Below are positions 9,082 through 19,538 of a stretch of DNA of 64,000 bases, one piece after another. A model generated the notes under the pieces. That model made no database searches. It was given only the letters and a program-made list of their open reading frames with translations, and was not told the DNA's origin. The first letter of the stretch is position 1, and every line of letters starts with the position of its first letter. The DNA is from Bacillus sp. M6-12 (GTDB lineage Bacteria > Bacillota > Bacilli > Bacillales > DSM-1321): positions 248,001-312,000 of the forward strand of contig NZ_PGVF01000014.1 in assembly GCF_002860285.1 (NCBI RefSeq). The letters are read 5' to 3'. The translations under genes were made by a program, and so were the position numbers.

Positions 9082-9984
9082 ATGAGCGTTTTTATTAATA
9101 AAGACACTAAAGTCATTGTTCAAGGTATCACTGGTTCAACGGCTTTATTCCATACAAAACAAATGCTTGAATACGGAACAAAGATTGTTGCCGGCGTAAC
9201 ACCGGGAAAAGGCGGCACAGAAGTTGAAGGAGTTCCGGTATTCAACACAGTAAAGGATGCAGTAAATGCGACAGGTGCCAATGCATCGGTCATTTACGTG
9301 CCTGCTCCATTTGCAGCTGACGCAATCCTGGAAGCAGTGGATGCGGAGCTAGATATCGCTATCTGTATTACGGAGCATATACCTGTATTGGATATGGTCA
9401 AGGTAAAGCGTTATATGGAAGGCAAAAAGACACGCTTAGTAGGGCCGAACTGCCCGGGTGTAATCACACCTGACGAATGCAAAATCGGAATCATGCCTGG
9501 ATATATCCACACGAAAGGACATGTAGGCGTTGTATCACGTTCCGGAACATTGACTTATGAAGCTGTCCATCAGCTTTCACAGGCAGGAATCGGGCAGACA
9601 ACGGCTGTAGGGATCGGCGGAGACCCTGTGAATGGTACAGACTTTATTGATGTGTTAAAGGCATTTAACGAAGACCCTGAAACATATGCGGTCATCATGA
9701 TTGGTGAAATCGGCGGTACAGCAGAAGAAGAAGCTGCTCAGTGGGTAAAAGCCAACATGACTAAGCCTGTAGTAGGCTTTATCGGCGGCCGTACTGCACC
9801 TCCAGGAAAACGCATGGGTCATGCTGGTGCCATCATTTCTGGCGGAAAAGGGACAGCTGACGAAAAAATCCGGGTTATGAATGAATGCGGAATTAAAGTA
9901 GCGGATACTCCATCTGTTATGGGAGAAACGCTAATTTCTGTTCTTAAAGAAAAAGGCATTTACGACCAATGTAAAACTCATTAA
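9082..9984 (+). CDS. sucD: succinyl-CoA synthetase alpha subunit
   Basis: 300 residues. The CoA-binding Rossmann domain begins [21 protein letters not shown]. The catalytic phosphohistidine lies near residue 247 in [11 protein letters not shown], and GPNCPGVI and [11 protein letters not shown] are family signatures. The GGGGGG-type ribosome binding site lies just upstream. It ends the operon; a perfect hairpin terminator follows. Confidence 0.98.
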   Translation: MSVFINKDTKVIVQGITGSTALFHTKQMLEYGTKIVAGVTPGKGGTEVEGVPVFNTVKDAVNATGANASVIYVPAPFAADAILEAVDAELDIAICITEHIPVLDMVKVKRYMEGKKTRLVGPNCPGVITPDECKIGIMPGYIHTKGHVGVVSRSGTLTYEAVHQLSQAGIGQTTAVGIGGDPVNGTDFIDVLKAFNEDPETYAVIMIGEIGGTAEEEAAQWVKANMTKPVVGFIGGRTAPPGKRMGHAGAIISGGKGTADEKIRVMNECGIKVADTPSVMGETLISVLKEKGIYDQCKTH

Positions 9985-9990
9985 TTGAAT

Positions 9991-10024
9991 AAATCGTCCT
10001 TCACCTGGTGGGGGACGATTTTTA
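9991..10024 (+). terminator. intrinsic terminator after sucD
   Basis: A perfect 9-bp stem, AAATCGTCC (9991-9999) against GGACGATTT (10013-10021), followed by further T. Confidence 0.87.
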
Positions 10025-10190
10025 ACAATCCCCTGCTTTATATCTAGCTGCTGCACACATTCTGGAGGGGATTTTCGATTTCGCCAATGGAAATACGACA
10101 TTCTTCATGGTAACCCCTGTTTGACTGGAATGGAGCAGTCTATGTTCAGTTAGCTAGGAACAACTGCTAATAAAAAGGAGAGTGCTATTT

Positions 10191-11066
10191 TTGGAAGTTA
10201 GAGAAAGGCTGATTCATCTGCATCATTGCAGAGGTGTAGGCTGGAAATCAATATTAAAACTGCTGACTAAAGATCCTCAACTGAAAGACCTCTATTCAAT
10301 ATCCCTCGAAAAATGGAAACAGCTGCTTCCCATTTCCGGTAATCAACTCATCTCTTTTTACAACGATCTACATACCATTGATATTCGAAAAAAGCTGATT
10401 CAATACACGTTTAGCCATATTGAAATTACAACCTTTTTGGATCATGAATATCCAGACTTGCTTAAAGAAATTTACAATCCTCCCTGGGTTCTCTTTTCTA
10501 AGGGGAACAGAGATATAATGAAGGAAAAATGCTTGTTGGGTGTTATTGGTTCGCGAAAGCCGAGTCCCTATGGAATGGCAGCAGTAAAGGAAATATTGCC
10601 GCCGTTAATTAATAGAAATGTTGTCATTGTCAGCGGACTTGCATCCGGAATAGATGCCGAGGCACATAAGCTGGCCTTGAGAACCTATGGTAAGACCATC
10701 GGAGTCCTTGGAGGAGGCCTTTATCACCTTTATCCAAAGGAAACCTTGCCTATAGCTTCGAAAATGATTGATTACGGCCTGCTCTTATCAGAAGTGCCCC
10801 CTGACCGCAGGCCTGAGCCATGGATGTTTCCGATGAGGAACCGTATTATCAGCGGCCTGTCTAGAGGGGTTTTAATAGTGGAAGCAGAAGAAAGGAGCGG
10901 ATCGCTTATAACGGCCCAGTGTGCTCTCGAACAAAACAGGGAGGTTTTTGCTTTGCCTGGTAATATTACCAGCCGTTTATCCAGCGGAACAAACAGGCTT
11001 ATTCAGGAAGGAGCAAAGTCGGTATTATGTGCAGATGACATTCTATCCGAATTCTCTTTATTTTGA
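10191..11066 (+). CDS. dprA: DNA-processing protein DprA (Smf)
   Basis: 291 residues. DprA binds incoming single-stranded DNA during natural transformation and loads RecA onto it. A helical N-terminal region precedes the Rossmann-like core: LGVIGSRKPSPYGMAAV, VIVSGLASGIDAEAHKLAL, TIGVLGGGL, YPKE, PMRNRIISGLSRGVLIVEA, RSGSLITAQ and the C-terminal FALPGN. The likely start is TTG 10191, ten bases after AAGGAG (10175-10180); an in-frame GTG at 10182 is only one base from that site. It is a single gene between two terminators. Its presence suggests competence capacity but does not prove it. Confidence 0.95.
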   Translation: MEVRERLIHLHHCRGVGWKSILKLLTKDPQLKDLYSISLEKWKQLLPISGNQLISFYNDLHTIDIRKKLIQYTFSHIEITTFLDHEYPDLLKEIYNPPWVLFSKGNRDIMKEKCLLGVIGSRKPSPYGMAAVKEILPPLINRNVVIVSGLASGIDAEAHKLALRTYGKTIGVLGGGLYHLYPKETLPIASKMIDYGLLLSEVPPDRRPEPWMFPMRNRIISGLSRGVLIVEAEERSGSLITAQCALEQNREVFALPGNITSRLSSGTNRLIQEGAKSVLCADDILSEFSLF

Positions 11067-11081
11067 TCAGTTATTGTATCA

Positions 11082-11107
11082 AAATCCGGCAGTTGCCGGA
11101 TTTTTTT
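11082..11107 (+). terminator. intrinsic terminator after dprA
   Basis: AAATCCGGCA (11082-11091) pairs with TGCCGGATTT (11094-11103), running directly into a T run. Confidence 0.9.
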
Positions 11108-11358
11108 GTATACATAATATATATGAAGAAAAAAATTTACTAAAAATTCACTCAATGAATACAACTAGGTAAATAGGCATGTTTTTGGAGTGGATTTCCA
11201 CTTTTTTTAAAAAATATTTTGATTAATATCTAATTTTTCCAACAAAATGGTTGAAATATTTAATCAACTGTTATAAATTTTGCAACAAGCGGCTTTTTAA
11301 ATACACATTTGAAAGCGGTTTCTTGAGCTCTTTTTAAATAATTTAAATGGGCTAAGGA
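11108..11358 (+). other. AT-rich gap upstream of topA
   Basis: About 250 bases of very AT-rich sequence between the dprA terminator and the topA promoter. I see no coding region, RNA gene or strong inverted repeat in it. Confidence 0.6.
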
Positions 11359-11387
11359 TTGACAAACGATTTTTTTATGATTAATAA
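11359..11387 (+). promoter_or_regulatory. sigma-A promoter for topA
   Basis: A consensus TTGACA (11359-11364) is 17 bases from TAATAA (11382-11387), with TGATTAATAAT spanning the -10 region. The start site would lie near 11394, just before the ribosome binding site. Confidence 0.65.
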
Positions 11388-11430
11388 TAGTGAAGATTTC
11401 TTATTACCTCTTTGAGGAGGAGTTTTTTGA

Positions 11431-13506
11431 ATGTCGGATTATCTAGTGATTGTGGAATCCCCGGCGAAAGCCAAAACAATTGAACGGTATTTAGGTAAAA
11501 AATATAAAGTAAAAGCATCCATGGGTCATATTCGCGATCTTCCAAAAAGCCAAATGGGTGTTGATATAGAACATGAATTTGAACCAAAATATATTACTAT
11601 CCGTGGGAAGGGTCCCATTTTAAAAGATTTGAAAACAGCAGCCAAAAAGGCAAAGAAAATTTATCTCGCGGCTGACCCCGACAGAGAAGGGGAAGCAATT
11701 GCCTGGCATTTGGCTCACATCCTTGATATTGATATACACTCGGATTGCCGGGTAGTTTTTAACGAAATTACAAAGGATGCAATCAAGGAATCTTTTAAAT
11801 CCCCAAGGCCGATCAATACGAACCTGGTGGACGCCCAGCAGGCGAGAAGGATATTGGACAGACTAGTTGGCTATAACATTAGTCCCTTGCTATGGAAAAA
11901 GGTCAAGAAGGGACTTAGTGCGGGAAGAGTGCAATCCGTTGCAGTTAGGCTTATCATTGACCGGGAAAAAGAAATTCAGGCTTTCATTCCTGAAGAGTAC
12001 TGGACTATTAAAGCAGAATTCACAAAAGGCAATCATCTTTTTGAAGGCGGTTATTTTAGCATCAAAGGTGAAAGAATGGAGCTCCACAACGAAGACGATG
12101 TAAAGAAAATTTTATCAAGTATGAAGGGCAACGAGTTTGCTGTATCAACGGTAACCAAGAAGGAACGAAAGCGGAATCCCGCAGCACCGTTTATTACTTC
12201 TTCCCTGCAGCAGGAAGCAGCAAGAAAGCTGAATTTCCGTGCGAAGAAGACGATGATGCTCGCTCAGCAGCTTTATGAGGGGATTGCACTCGGCAAGGAA
12301 GGAACAGTCGGGTTAATCACCTATATGAGAACTGATTCTACTAGAATTTCTGAAGTCGCTCAGGCTGAGGCTGCCGGTTATATTGAAAGTGCATTTGGCA
12401 ATGAATATATTTCTGCGGAAAAAAGAAAAGAAAAGAATAAACAAAATACCCAAGATGCCCACGAGGCGATAAGGCCTACCAGTACACTTAGGGATCCCGC
12501 TTCAGTAAAAGAGTACCTGTCGAGGGATCAATTCAGGCTTTACAAATTGATTTGGGAACGATTTGTTTCCAGCCAAATGGCTTCTGCAATCATGGATACG
12601 ATGAGTGTAGACCTTCAAAATGGAGATGTGAAATTCCGTGCTAATGGCTCCAAGATCAAGTTTCCGGGTTTTATGAAGGTCTATGTGGAAGGAACAGATG
12701 ACACTGTAGAAGAAAAAGACAATCTTCTCCCTGAATTAAAGGAAGGGGACATAGTCTTTTCCAAGGATATTGAACCGAAGCAGCATTTTACCCAGCCGCC
12801 GCCAAGATATACCGAGGCCCGTCTGGTAAGGATGCTGGAAGAGCTCGGAATAGGCCGGCCTTCCACATACGCTCCGACGCTGGATACTATACAAAGGCGC
12901 GGATATGTTGCGCTTGATAATAAACGGTTTGTTCCAACCGAACTTGGGGAAATCGTACTTGAGTTGATAACGGAATTTTTCCCGGAAATTCTTGAAGTTA
13001 AATTCACAGCTAAAATGGAGCAGGAATTTGATAATGTAGAAGAGGGAAAAGTGGCATGGAAAAGGGTCATTGCAGAATTTTTCAATGATTTCGAATCTAA
13101 TCTTGAAAAAGCTGAAGCCGAGATGGAAAAGGTTGAAATTAAAGATGAACCAGCAGGCGAGGATTGCGAAAATTGTGGCAACCCAATGGTCTTTAAAATG
13201 GGCCGTTACGGCAAATTTATGGCCTGCAGCAATTTCCCGGACTGCCGGAACACAAAACCTATCGTTAAGCTTATAGGTGTAAAATGTCCAAACTGCAAGG
13301 AAGGAAATATCATAGAAAGAAAAAGCAAAAAGAAGCGGATATTTTACGGCTGTGACCGATATCCAGACTGCGAATTCCTTTCGTGGGATAAGCCGTTAGC
13401 ACGTACATGCCCTAAGTGCGATGGAACCCTCGTAGAAAAGAAATTGAAAAAAGGTATCCAAGTTCAATGCGTAAACTGCGACTACAAGGAAGAACCGCAA
13501 AGCTGA
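11431..13506 (+). CDS. topA: DNA topoisomerase I
   Basis: 691 residues, as in Bacillus. It relaxes negative supercoils by nicking one strand. The Toprim domain opens the protein ([35 protein letters not shown]); the catalytic tyrosine is Tyr298 in [14 protein letters not shown]. Three C-terminal four-cysteine zinc ribbons are visible (CENCGNPM...CSNFPDC, CPNCKEG...CDRYPDC, CPKCDG...CVNC). GAGGAGGAG precedes the ATG. It has its own promoter and terminator. Confidence 0.98.
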   Translation: MSDYLVIVESPAKAKTIERYLGKKYKVKASMGHIRDLPKSQMGVDIEHEFEPKYITIRGKGPILKDLKTAAKKAKKIYLAADPDREGEAIAWHLAHILDIDIHSDCRVVFNEITKDAIKESFKSPRPINTNLVDAQQARRILDRLVGYNISPLLWKKVKKGLSAGRVQSVAVRLIIDREKEIQAFIPEEYWTIKAEFTKGNHLFEGGYFSIKGERMELHNEDDVKKILSSMKGNEFAVSTVTKKERKRNPAAPFITSSLQQEAARKLNFRAKKTMMLAQQLYEGIALGKEGTVGLITYMRTDSTRISEVAQAEAAGYIESAFGNEYISAEKRKEKNKQNTQDAHEAIRPTSTLRDPASVKEYLSRDQFRLYKLIWERFVSSQMASAIMDTMSVDLQNGDVKFRANGSKIKFPGFMKVYVEGTDDTVEEKDNLLPELKEGDIVFSKDIEPKQHFTQPPPRYTEARLVRMLEELGIGRPSTYAPTLDTIQRRGYVALDNKRFVPTELGEIVLELITEFFPEILEVKFTAKMEQEFDNVEEGKVAWKRVIAEFFNDFESNLEKAEAEMEKVEIKDEPAGEDCENCGNPMVFKMGRYGKFMACSNFPDCRNTKPIVKLIGVKCPNCKEGNIIERKSKKKRIFYGCDRYPDCEFLSWDKPLARTCPKCDGTLVEKKLKKGIQVQCVNCDYKEEPQS

Positions 13507-13577
13507 TTAAAGAAGAAGGCATTTCACCTTGCGTATGGCTGCCTTCAGTCAAATCCAGATATATCCGGCTTTTTCTG

Positions 13578-13602
13578 AAACTCGGCCTCTGCCGAGTTTT
13601 TT
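13578..13602 (+). terminator. intrinsic terminator after topA
   Basis: A perfect 9-bp stem, AAACTCGGC (13578-13586) against GCCGAGTTT (13591-13599), with a four-base loop and T run. Confidence 0.9.
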
Positions 13603-13890
13603 CTTCGGATAAGACCAGCAGCACAGCCTGATTTTGAACCGAATGATTAATTTAGCGGTCAAGGATAATCTTATATATGACAGCGTGGCGGCGAGAAAAT
13701 AAAGTGTGAGTTTGGAAGATATTGGCGGTTCTAAGACTGCGCAGCATTGGCAGCTTCCTTCGTATATAGTACACAAAGCTTTATTCTTTTTGTTTGGTAA
13801 TGTAAAATGCATAGGAAAACTATAAGTTAAGGAAAAAAATTAACCACTACTTTTATCATATGAACATATAGCCCACATGGAGGTCGTACA
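13603..13890 (+). other. non-coding gap upstream of trmFO
   Basis: About 290 bases with no convincing gene. A TAAAAT at 13803-13808 could be a -10 box for trmFO, but I found no matching -35. Near the end, AGGT at 13880-13883 is part of the trmFO ribosome binding site. Confidence 0.5.
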
Positions 13891-15198
13891 ATGGAAACAG
13901 CAGCAGTAAATGTAATAGGAGCTGGACTTGCCGGCAGCGAAGCAGCATGGCAGCTTGCGAAACGAAATATTAAAGTAAATCTCTATGAAATGCGCCCGGT
14001 AAAGAAAACTCCAGCGCATCATACTGACAAGTTTGCTGAGCTGGTTTGCAGTAATTCACTGCGTGCTAATACATTAACGAACGCAGTAGGAGTTTTAAAA
14101 GAAGAAATGAGGATGCTTGATTCCGTAATTATTTCAGCCGCCGATCAATGTGCGGTTCCTGCAGGGGGGGCACTTGCTGTTGACAGACATGAATTTGCCG
14201 GCAGTGTTACTGAAAGGGTAAAAAATCATCCTAATGTTACAGTATATAATGAAGAAATAACGGCAATTCCTGAAGGTATTACTATTATTGCGACCGGTCC
14301 CTTAACTAGTAAAGCTCTTTCTGAAAAGCTTCAGGAGGTTATGGATGAAGAGTATTTATATTTCTATGATGCTGCCGCTCCAATCATTGAAAAAGATAGC
14401 ATCGATATGGATAAGGTATACTTAAAATCCCGCTATGATAAAGGAGAGGCAGCCTATCTCAACTGTCCAATGACTGAAGAAGAGTTTAACAGGTTTTATG
14501 AGGCCCTAATAGCAGCTGAAACTGTGCCATTAAAAGAGTTTGAAAAAGAAATATTTTTCGAAGGATGCATGCCAATAGAAGTAATGGCAGCGCGAGGCAA
14601 AAAGACAATGCTGTTTGGACCTCTAAAACCGGTTGGCCTTGAAGATCCTAAAACAGGAAAGCGGCCCTTTGCTGTTGTCCAGCTCCGGCAGGACGATGCT
14701 GCCGGTACTCTTTATAATCTAGTCGGTTTTCAAACACATTTAAAATGGGGCCCGCAAAAAGAGGTTTTGCAATTAATTCCAGGCCTTGAAAATGTAGAAA
14801 TCGTCCGATATGGAGTTATGCACAGAAATACTTTCATAAATTCACCAAAGGTATTGGAACCGACATATCAATTCCGCAGCAGAAACCAGCTCTTTTTTGC
14901 GGGTCAGATGACGGGAGTTGAAGGATATGTGGAATCTGCAGCGTCTGGACTGATTGCCGGAATCAATGCCGCCCGGCTTGTGGAAGGGAAAGAAACAATT
15001 GTTTTTCCAGCGGAGACAGCGATGGGAAGTATGGCAAGGTATATCACCACCGCCAACCCTAAAAACTTTCAGCCAATGAATGCAAACTTTGGATTATTAC
15101 CGGAATTGGAAGAAAAAATCAAAGGAAAAAAAGAACGAAATGAAATGCATGCTAAACGCGCTCTAGACACAATTCAGAAATTTTTGAAAAATTTGTAA
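13891..15198 (+). CDS. trmFO: methylenetetrahydrofolate-tRNA-(uracil-54-C5)-methyltransferase TrmFO
   Basis: 435 residues, standard for TrmFO (Gid). It makes 5-methyluridine at tRNA position 54 using methylenetetrahydrofolate and FAD. The FAD-binding dinucleotide fold is visible at once ([25 protein letters not shown]), followed by the family marker [11 protein letters not shown]; the C-terminal half holds [15 protein letters not shown] and [25 protein letters not shown] ribosome binding site precedes the ATG. Between topA and xerC, as in B. subtilis. Confidence 0.98.
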   Translation: METAAVNVIGAGLAGSEAAWQLAKRNIKVNLYEMRPVKKTPAHHTDKFAELVCSNSLRANTLTNAVGVLKEEMRMLDSVIISAADQCAVPAGGALAVDRHEFAGSVTERVKNHPNVTVYNEEITAIPEGITIIATGPLTSKALSEKLQEVMDEEYLYFYDAAAPIIEKDSIDMDKVYLKSRYDKGEAAYLNCPMTEEEFNRFYEALIAAETVPLKEFEKEIFFEGCMPIEVMAARGKKTMLFGPLKPVGLEDPKTGKRPFAVVQLRQDDAAGTLYNLVGFQTHLKWGPQKEVLQLIPGLENVEIVRYGVMHRNTFINSPKVLEPTYQFRSRNQLFFAGQMTGVEGYVESAASGLIAGINAARLVEGKETIVFPAETAMGSMARYITTANPKNFQPMNANFGLLPELEEKIKGKKERNEMHAKRALDTIQKFLKNL

Positions 15199-15204
15199 AA
15201 TTAT

Positions 15205-15234
15205 TTGCGACAGTCAATAAAAGTATGTTACGAT
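15205..15234 (+). promoter_or_regulatory. sigma-A promoter for xerC-hslV-hslU-codY
   Basis: TTGCGA (15205-15210) is 18 bases from TACGAT (15229-15234), which carries a TG-N extension. It lies just after trmFO and would start transcription about 20 bases before xerC. Confidence 0.55.
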
Positions 15235-15260
15235 TTAGTAGCTTTGCGAGGTGAGTAATT

Positions 15261-16151
15261 GTGAAAAATTCGTTACAATTGTTTGTTGAATATTTACAAA
15301 TTGAGAAAAATTACTCACACTATACCATTGAGCGCTATCAGCGAGATATAGATGAATTTTTTTTATTCATGAATGAGCAAGGCATTTCAGGCCTGCAATC
15401 CATAGAATTCCAAGATGCCCGTCTATTTTTGACTATATTGCATGGCCGGAATTTATCAAAGCGGACAATTGCTCGAAAAACATCCTGCCTGCGGAGCTTT
15501 TTTAAATTTCTCATGCGAGAAGAAATTGTGCCGGATAACCCTTTTTCTCTTGTATCACTGCCTAAAAAGGACCAAACCCTGCCAAGGTTCCTTTATGAGG
15601 AGGAATTGAGCAGGATATTTTCATCGATTGATGCCTCAAATCCGATCGGGAAAAGAAACTTTGCCCTCATAGAACTTCTATATGCAACTGGTGCCAGGGT
15701 GAGTGAATGCTGTTCCATCCAGCTAAATGATCTTGATCTGACGCTTGGCACCGTCCTGCTTCATGGAAAAGGAAAAAAGGATCGGTATGTTCCGATTGGA
15801 GAATATGCCAAGGAAGCAATTTCTGCCTACTTAAAGGATGGCAGGGGATTTCTCATGGCCTCAGAAAAATCCCATGGTACATTAATGGTGAATTTTAGGG
15901 GAGAGCCGCTGACGCCCCGCGGTGTTCGGTATATCCTCAGCAGCTTAATGAACAAAGCCGCTGAGGGGAGTAAGCTGCATCCTCATATGCTCAGACATTC
16001 TTTCGCAACCCATTTACTCAATAATGGAGCCGATTTAAGGACTGTACAGGAGCTTTTGGGACATTCAGCCATTTCATCAACACAAGTATATACTCATGTC
16101 ACTAAGGAACAATTACGAAAGGTATATATGGCTTCACATCCAAGGGCGTAA
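15261..16151 (+). CDS. xerC: site-specific tyrosine recombinase XerC (CodV)
   Basis: 296 residues. With XerD it resolves chromosome dimers at dif. A SAM-like N-terminal DNA-binding domain (about 1-90) precedes the catalytic domain. Catalytic residues are seen: Arg146 in ATGARVSECC, a Lys in HGKGKKDRYVP, His242 and Arg245 in HPHMLRHSF, a His in LLGHSAISST, and nucleophile Tyr277 in TQVYTHV. The GTG start follows AGGTGAG. In B. subtilis this gene (codV) heads the codV-clpQ-clpY-codY operon, and the same order is seen here. Confidence 0.96.
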   Translation: MKNSLQLFVEYLQIEKNYSHYTIERYQRDIDEFFLFMNEQGISGLQSIEFQDARLFLTILHGRNLSKRTIARKTSCLRSFFKFLMREEIVPDNPFSLVSLPKKDQTLPRFLYEEELSRIFSSIDASNPIGKRNFALIELLYATGARVSECCSIQLNDLDLTLGTVLLHGKGKKDRYVPIGEYAKEAISAYLKDGRGFLMASEKSHGTLMVNFRGEPLTPRGVRYILSSLMNKAAEGSKLHPHMLRHSFATHLLNNGADLRTVQELLGHSAISSTQVYTHVTKEQLRKVYMASHPRA

Positions 16152-16208
16152 ACTTTTAAATAAAGAATGTTTTATAACAGTGAAGCTTTTCTAGAAAGGA
16201 GAATAAGA

Positions 16209-16751
16209 ATGGGTAATTTTCACGCAACCACGATTTTTGCTGTCCAGCATAAAGGAGAATGTGCAATGTCGGGGGATGGCCAGGTAACATTGGGCAATGC
16301 AGTTGTAATGAAACACACAGCAAGAAAGGTTAGAAAGATCTTTAATGGAAAGGTATTGGCAGGCTTTGCAGGCTCCGTAGCGGACGCTTTTACATTATTT
16401 GAAATGTTTGAAGCAAAGCTTGAGGAATACAACGGAAACTTAAAAAGGGCAGCTGTTGAACTGGCTAAGCAATGGCGGAGCGACAAAATGCTCAGGCAGT
16501 TAGAGGCCATGCTAATTGTAATGGATGAAAAAGGGATCCTGCTTGTATCGGGGACCGGCGAAGTGATCGAGCCAGATGATGGAATACTGGCAATAGGTTC
16601 TGGAGGGAATTACGCTCTTTCAGCCGGAAGGGCGTTAAAACGCTTCTCGGGTGACCATTTAACTGCTAGGGAAATTGCAGAAGCATCCCTTCAGATTGCT
16701 GCCGATATTTGTGTTTATACAAATTCCAATATTATTGTAGAAGAACTGTAA
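16209..16751 (+). CDS. hslV: HslV/ClpQ (CodW) protease subunit
   Basis: 180 residues. It forms the proteolytic chamber of the HslUV (ClpYQ) ATP-dependent protease. The start is ATG 16209 behind AAAGGAG (16195-16201), although the open frame extends 42 bases further upstream. The protein begins [10 protein letters not shown], so the canonical proteasome-type Thr-Thr pair lies at 7-8, after a short extension. B. subtilis CodW is reported to use an N-terminal Ser at position 2; here position 2 is Gly. [25 protein letters not shown] and the C-terminal CVYTN are typical. hslU follows 17 bases later. Confidence 0.96.
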   Translation: MGNFHATTIFAVQHKGECAMSGDGQVTLGNAVVMKHTARKVRKIFNGKVLAGFAGSVADAFTLFEMFEAKLEEYNGNLKRAAVELAKQWRSDKMLRQLEAMLIVMDEKGILLVSGTGEVIEPDDGILAIGSGGNYALSAGRALKRFSGDHLTAREIAEASLQIAADICVYTNSNIIVEEL

Positions 16752-16768
16752 TGAAAAGGAGTGACATA

Positions 16769-18175
16769 ATGAAGGGCAGTCAAACTAATTTAACACCCAA
16801 GCAGATCGTTGAAAAACTGGATCAATATATAGTGGGTCAGCGAGATGCAAAAAGATCAGTGGCCATCGCATTAAGAAACCGTTACCGCAGGTCATTGCTG
16901 GATGACAAATTGAGGGATGAAGTTGTTCCTAAAAATATCTTAATGATTGGGCCAACTGGAGTTGGTAAGACAGAAATCGCCAGGCGGTTGGCTAAACTAG
17001 TCTCTGCTCCATTTGTAAAAGTGGAAGCAACCAAGTTTACTGAGGTAGGCTATGTTGGACGTGACGTTGAATCAATGGTCCGGGACTTGGTTGAAACCTC
17101 AGTCAGGCTGGTGAAGGAAGAAAAGAAACAAAGTGTTAAGGGACGTGCCGAAGATAACGCCAATCGCCGTCTGGTCGAATTACTGGTTCCATCTGCGAAA
17201 AAACAGGCGAATTTCAAAAACCCTCTCGAAGCCTTATTCGGCGGCGGAGTACAGCCAGAACAGGATTCTGCCAGCCATGAGGATATCGGAATCAATGAAA
17301 GGCGCAAAATCGTAGAGGATAAGCTGAGCCGCGGTGAACTAGAAAATGAGATGATTACTGTGGAAGTTGAAGAGCAGCAGCCTTCCATGTTTGATATGCT
17401 TCAAGGGTCTGGTATGGAGCAGATGGGAATGAACATGCAGGACGTTCTTGGAAACTTTATGCCGAAGAAGAAGAAGAAGCGCAAGCTGAAAGTGAGCGAA
17501 GCCAGGAAAGTGCTGACGAATGAGGAAGCAAGCAAATTGATTGATATGGATGAGGTCACACAGGAAGCTGTCCTTCGTGCTGAACAAAACGGGATTATTT
17601 TTATTGATGAAATTGATAAAATTGCTAGCCGCGGGTCTGGCGGTTCATCCGCTGACGTATCCCGGGAAGGTGTTCAGCGGGATATCCTGCCGGTTGTAGA
17701 GGGCTCCACTGTTGTCACGAAATACGGTTCGGTGAAAACAGACCACGTGCTTTTCATGGCGGCTGGGGCATTTCATATGTCAAAGCCATCAGATTTGATA
17801 CCGGAGCTACAGGGAAGGTTCCCGATCCGTGTAGAATTGAAGAAGCTGACAGTAGAGGACTTCGAACGTATTCTTCACGAACCTGATAATGCATTATTAA
17901 AACAATATGTAGCATTATTGGAAACTGAAGGTATACAAATTGAATTTTCTGACGATGCTATTCGTAAGATTGCTGAGGTAGCATTTGAAGTAAACCAAAA
18001 CACGGATAATATAGGAGCCAGAAGGCTGCATACCATTATGGAACGCCTGCTGGAGGACTTGTCCTTTGAAGCATCGGATATTACGTTGGAAAAAATAATT
18101 ATTACTCCACAATATGTAGAAGAGAAGCTTGGTACAATTTCAAGAAATAAAGATTTGAGCCAGTTTATCCTATAA
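16769..18175 (+). CDS. hslU: HslU/ClpY ATPase subunit
   Basis: 468 residues, matching B. subtilis ClpY. This AAA+ unfoldase feeds substrates to HslV. N-terminal [17 protein letters not shown], Walker [10 protein letters not shown] and Walker [12 protein letters not shown] are plain. The I domain lies between, followed by sensor motifs and the C-terminal [20 protein letters not shown]. The chosen ATG follows AAAAGGAG; the reading frame stays open for 60 bases upstream into hslV, but those residues are not family-like. Confidence 0.97.
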   Translation: MKGSQTNLTPKQIVEKLDQYIVGQRDAKRSVAIALRNRYRRSLLDDKLRDEVVPKNILMIGPTGVGKTEIARRLAKLVSAPFVKVEATKFTEVGYVGRDVESMVRDLVETSVRLVKEEKKQSVKGRAEDNANRRLVELLVPSAKKQANFKNPLEALFGGGVQPEQDSASHEDIGINERRKIVEDKLSRGELENEMITVEVEEQQPSMFDMLQGSGMEQMGMNMQDVLGNFMPKKKKKRKLKVSEARKVLTNEEASKLIDMDEVTQEAVLRAEQNGIIFIDEIDKIASRGSGGSSADVSREGVQRDILPVVEGSTVVTKYGSVKTDHVLFMAAGAFHMSKPSDLIPELQGRFPIRVELKKLTVEDFERILHEPDNALLKQYVALLETEGIQIEFSDDAIRKIAEVAFEVNQNTDNIGARRLHTIMERLLEDLSFEASDITLEKIIITPQYVEEKLGTISRNKDLSQFIL

Positions 18176-18338
18176 TAGTCCGATTCCGGTAAAATAGTTT
18201 GAATGCTGAAGGTGTGGGTAGAATTTTCATATAGAGCAAGGAATGATTCCTCATCTATCAATAAGGATACTCTACAAGAGAATGTAAACAAGGCAATAAA
18301 AAATTGAATAATGGTTGTTATAGGAGGAAGTTTTTGAA

Positions 18339-19118
18339 ATGAATTTATTAGGAAAAACAAGAAGAATTAACTCGATGCTGCAAAATGCAGCAGGAAAACC
18401 GGTTAATTTTAAAGAAATGGCTGAAAGCTTAAGCGAAGTAATCGAATCGAATGTATTCGTTGTAAGCCGCCGCGGAAAGCTCTTAGGCTATGCTATTAAC
18501 CAGCAGATCGAAAACGAGCGGATGATCAGAATGCTGGAGGACCGCCAATTCCCTGAAGAGTATACAAAGGGCTTATTCAATGTTCAGGAAACATCGTCCA
18601 ATCTTGATGTGAACAGTGAATACACTGCGTTCCCTGTCGAAAATAAGGAACTGTTTGCAAGCGGCTTGACTACGGTAGTACCTATCATTGGCGGAGGTGA
18701 GCGCCTTGGTACATTAATCCTTGCTCGTCTCGAAGAAAAGTTCCATGATGACGATTTAATTCTTGCTGAGTATGGTGCAACTGTTGTAGGAATGGAAATC
18801 CTGCGCGAAAAAGCGGAGGAAATTGAAGAGGAAGCAAGAAGCAAGGCAGTCGTCCAAATGGCGATCAGTTCACTTTCGTACAGTGAGCTTGAAGCGATTG
18901 AGCATATTTTTGAAGAATTAAAAGGCAATGAGGGATTGCTGGTAGCTTCAAAAATCGCTGACCGCGTCGGTATCACCCGTTCCGTTATCGTTAATGCTCT
19001 TAGAAAGCTTGAGAGCGCCGGTGTAATTGAGTCCCGTTCTCTGGGAATGAAAGGAACATACATTAAAGTGTTGAATGATAAGTTCCTTCATGAGCTGGAA
19101 AAACTAAAAAGCAACTAA
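18339..19118 (+). CDS. codY: GTP-sensing global transcriptional repressor CodY
   Basis: 259 residues, the usual length. CodY represses amino-acid, competence and motility genes when branched-chain amino acids and GTP are high. The N-terminal GAF domain (about 1-155) begins [13 protein letters not shown]. The C-terminal winged helix includes [20 protein letters not shown], which is essentially invariant. The GGAGGAAG ribosome binding site is strong. The 163-base gap after hslU contains no terminator, so it is probably co-transcribed with xerC-hslV-hslU. Confidence 0.98.
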   Translation: MNLLGKTRRINSMLQNAAGKPVNFKEMAESLSEVIESNVFVVSRRGKLLGYAINQQIENERMIRMLEDRQFPEEYTKGLFNVQETSSNLDVNSEYTAFPVENKELFASGLTTVVPIIGGGERLGTLILARLEEKFHDDDLILAEYGATVVGMEILREKAEEIEEEARSKAVVQMAISSLSYSELEAIEHIFEELKGNEGLLVASKIADRVGITRSVIVNALRKLESAGVIESRSLGMKGTYIKVLNDKFLHELEKLKSN

Positions 19119-19124
19119 AAAGAT

Positions 19125-19161
19125 AAAGACATTCCCAATAAACCGGGAATGTCTTTTTTTT
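19125..19161 (+). terminator. intrinsic terminator after codY
   Basis: A perfect 12-bp stem, AAAGACATTCCC (19125-19136) against GGGAATGTCTTT (19145-19156), followed by a long T run. It separates codY from the fla/che operon. Confidence 0.95.
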
Positions 19162-19181
19162 GTGTTTGACATAAATAGCCA

Positions 19182-19196
19182 AATTTTAACAAAATG
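19182..19196. promoter_or_regulatory. candidate CodY box upstream of flgB
   Basis: AATTTTAACAAAATG matches the CodY consensus AATTTTCWGAAAATT at 12 of 15 positions. A second 12-of-15 match lies at 19363-19377. The gap is very AT-rich, so chance matches are likely, but CodY binding upstream of fla/che is known in B. subtilis. Confidence 0.35.
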
Positions 19197-19335
19197 TTAA
19201 CGATAAAATTCCTTTTCTTAACTATTATTCATAATATAGTCAAGAAAATAGGTCTTTTGACTGCGTTTCTTTTCATGGATATTATTTATGATTTAAAGGA
19301 CATAATTTCCATTATCAGAAAAAATTCATTTTTAC

Positions 19336-19351
19336 AGGACTAAAGTCCTGA
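19336..19351. repeat. perfect 7-bp inverted repeat upstream of flgB
   Basis: CAGGACT (19336-19342) and AGTCCTG (19345-19351) are separated by AA. It lies about 95 bases before the putative promoter and has no T run, so it looks more like an operator than a terminator. Confidence 0.5.
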
Positions 19352-19444
19352 TCTGTCATCAAATTTTTATAAATTTCTTTATTATACGACAAAAATATTT
19401 TAATTTCATTACAAAAAATTACACAACCTTCATAGACAGAGAGT

Positions 19445-19473
19445 TTGTTATTCTTTACAATAGTTACTAAGAT
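19445..19473 (+). promoter_or_regulatory. candidate sigma-A promoter of the fla/che operon
   Basis: TTGTTA (19445-19450) is 17 bases from TAAGAT (19468-19473), each matching four of six consensus bases. The start site would lie about 60 bases before flgB. I found no strong sigma-D promoter in this gap; the best is CAAA-N15-AACGATAA at 19180-19206, which is weak. Confidence 0.45.
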
Positions 19474-19538
19474 TATGTCGGATTAGGGCATATTCTACAA
19501 ATGAAGGAAAAAATGTAAAAGAGGGGAAGCTGAAGCAA

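Noticed and set aside
10121..10156. Promoter for dprA beginning with TTGACT
   Set aside because: No -10 box is found at 15-19 bases downstream.
12681..13181. Longer minus-strand open frames inside topA, flagellar and polC genes
   Set aside because: They lie fully within strong + strand genes, lack ribosome binding sites and resemble no protein family; they are shadows of the coding strand.
18148..18195. Separate codY promoter around TATAAT 18171-18176 or TAAAAT 18190-18195
   Set aside because: Neither -10-like element has a -35 box at proper spacing; co-transcription from upstream is simpler.
18222..18236. Possible CodY box upstream of codY (starts AATTTTC)
   Set aside because: It has five mismatches to the 15-base consensus, too many to separate from chance in AT-rich sequence.
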